Shown piece after piece: positions 12,005-12,523 of a stretch of 12,523 nucleotides of DNA. Position 1 is the stretch's first letter. The number at the start of each line of letters is the position of its first letter. The DNA is from an uncultured bacterium (GTDB taxonomy: Bacteria; Actinomycetota; Coriobacteriia; Coriobacteriales; Eggerthellaceae): the NCBI GenBank assembly GCA_905215325.1, contig CAJMPP010000044.1, positions 1-12,523 of the forward strand, read 5' to 3'. Under the pieces are notes generated by a model. That model saw only the letters and a list, made by a program, of their open reading frames with translations. It was not told the origin of the DNA and did not search any database. A program made the translations under genes and the position numbers.

Positions 12005-12523
12005 ATGCTGTCAGAGCGCCTGCTTACGAACGTGGTTCGCCAATGCACGAACCAGTACCTGAAGCTCAAACCCACCGATGAGGTGATGATGCCTGCACCT
12101 GAGCAGGGGAAACGCTATATGCTGTACATGCACGTGCCGTTCTGCGAGCGCCTGTGCCCGTACTGCAGCTTCAACAGGTTCCCGTTCAGCGAGGAGCGCG
12201 CCCGCCCGTACTTCGAGAACATGCGCAAAGAGATGCGCATGCTGAAGGATTTGGGCTATGACTTCGACAGCGTCTACATCGGCGGCGGTACACCCACCAT
12301 CATGATCGATGAGCTGTGCGACACCATCGACCAGGCGCGCGAGCTGTTCAACATCCAGGAGGTTTCGAGCGAGACGAACCCGAATCACCTGATTCCCAGC
12401 TATCTGGACAAGCTGCAGGGCCGCGTGCAGCGCCTGTCCGTGGGCGTGCAAAGCTTCGATGATGGCCTGCTTAAGCAGATGGACCGCTATGACAAGTACG
12501 GTTGCGGCCAGGAGATCCTTGAG
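12005..12523 (+). CDS. Radical SAM protein, coproporphyrinogen III oxidase-like (HemN family), 3' truncated
   Basis: The first 173 residues of a radical SAM enzyme; the gene runs off the window. Cys47, Cys51 and Cys54 in CERLCPYC form the CxxxCxxC iron-sulfur cluster site. YIGGGTPT is the SAM-binding glycine motif of the HemN family, followed by SSETNPNHL and RLSVGVQSFDD, also typical. The residue before the motif block is MHVPFCERLCPYCSF, as in HemN, HemW and heme-utilisation (HutW/ChuW) proteins. Which of these functions it has (anaerobic heme synthesis, heme chaperone, or heme breakdown) cannot be decided from the visible part. The ATG at 12005 follows AAAAGGAG ending nine to ten bases upstream. 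It probably has its own promoter near 11958. Confidence 0.88.
   Translation, partial: MLSERLLTNVVRQCTNQYLKLKPTDEVMMPAPEQGKRYMLYMHVPFCERLCPYCSFNRFPFSEERARPYFENMRKEMRMLKDLGYDFDSVYIGGGTPTIMIDELCDTIDQARELFNIQEVSSETNPNHLIPSYLDKLQGRVQRLSVGVQSFDDGLLKQMDRYDKYGCGQEILE

Overview
The window looks like chromosomal core DNA of a GC-rich Gram-positive bacterium. The best fit is class Coriobacteriia (an Eggerthella/Slackia-like actinobacterium). This rests on GC-rich third codon positions, the order rpsF-ssb-rpsR-rplI-dnaB, a zinc-type S18, alanine/glutamate-rich protein tails and a coproporphyrinogen-oxidase-like radical SAM gene. The genus is inference. All convincing genes are on the + strand, and nothing marks a prophage, IS element or CRISPR array.

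Left part (1-2165). A tRNA-Ser(CGA) gene with encoded CCA and its terminator is followed by about 420 bases with no convincing gene. That stretch holds a perfect 16-base ParB site (parS) three bases from a perfect DnaA box, suggesting that the window lies in the origin-proximal part of the chromosome. Next come a small MarR-like regulator and an unrecognised, very acidic 180-residue protein whose leader contains a 12-bp inverted repeat. After it lie an 18-bp perfect hairpin and a nested set of inverted repeats (1939-2042) that could fold into a multi-branched RNA just upstream of the ribosomal protein operon.

Middle part (2166-5621). rpsF, ssb, rpsR and rplI form a compact operon with strong Shine-Dalgarno sites, probably with an S6:S18-type leader hairpin, and end at a strong terminator. 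After about 350 bases, which may hold a 50-codon ORF with a perfect Shine-Dalgarno and mutually exclusive hairpins, comes the replicative helicase gene dnaB.

Right part (5657-12523). A two-gene SbcCD/YhaON-like module encodes a nuclease and a Rad50-like ATPase with overlapping stop and start. The ATPase lacks a zinc hook and instead carries two predicted membrane helices in the middle of its coiled coil. The module sits between dnaB and purA, which are near neighbours in many Gram-positive genomes. purA and purD, both for purine synthesis, follow. A perfect inverted repeat with TATAAT as its loop separates purD from a truncated radical SAM gene of the coproporphyrinogen III oxidase family that runs off the end.

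No wholly new multi-gene system is evident. The points most worth following are the parS/DnaA-box site, the membrane-hairpin Rad50-like protein, the structured element at 1939-2042 and the TATAAT-loop palindrome at 11947-11974.
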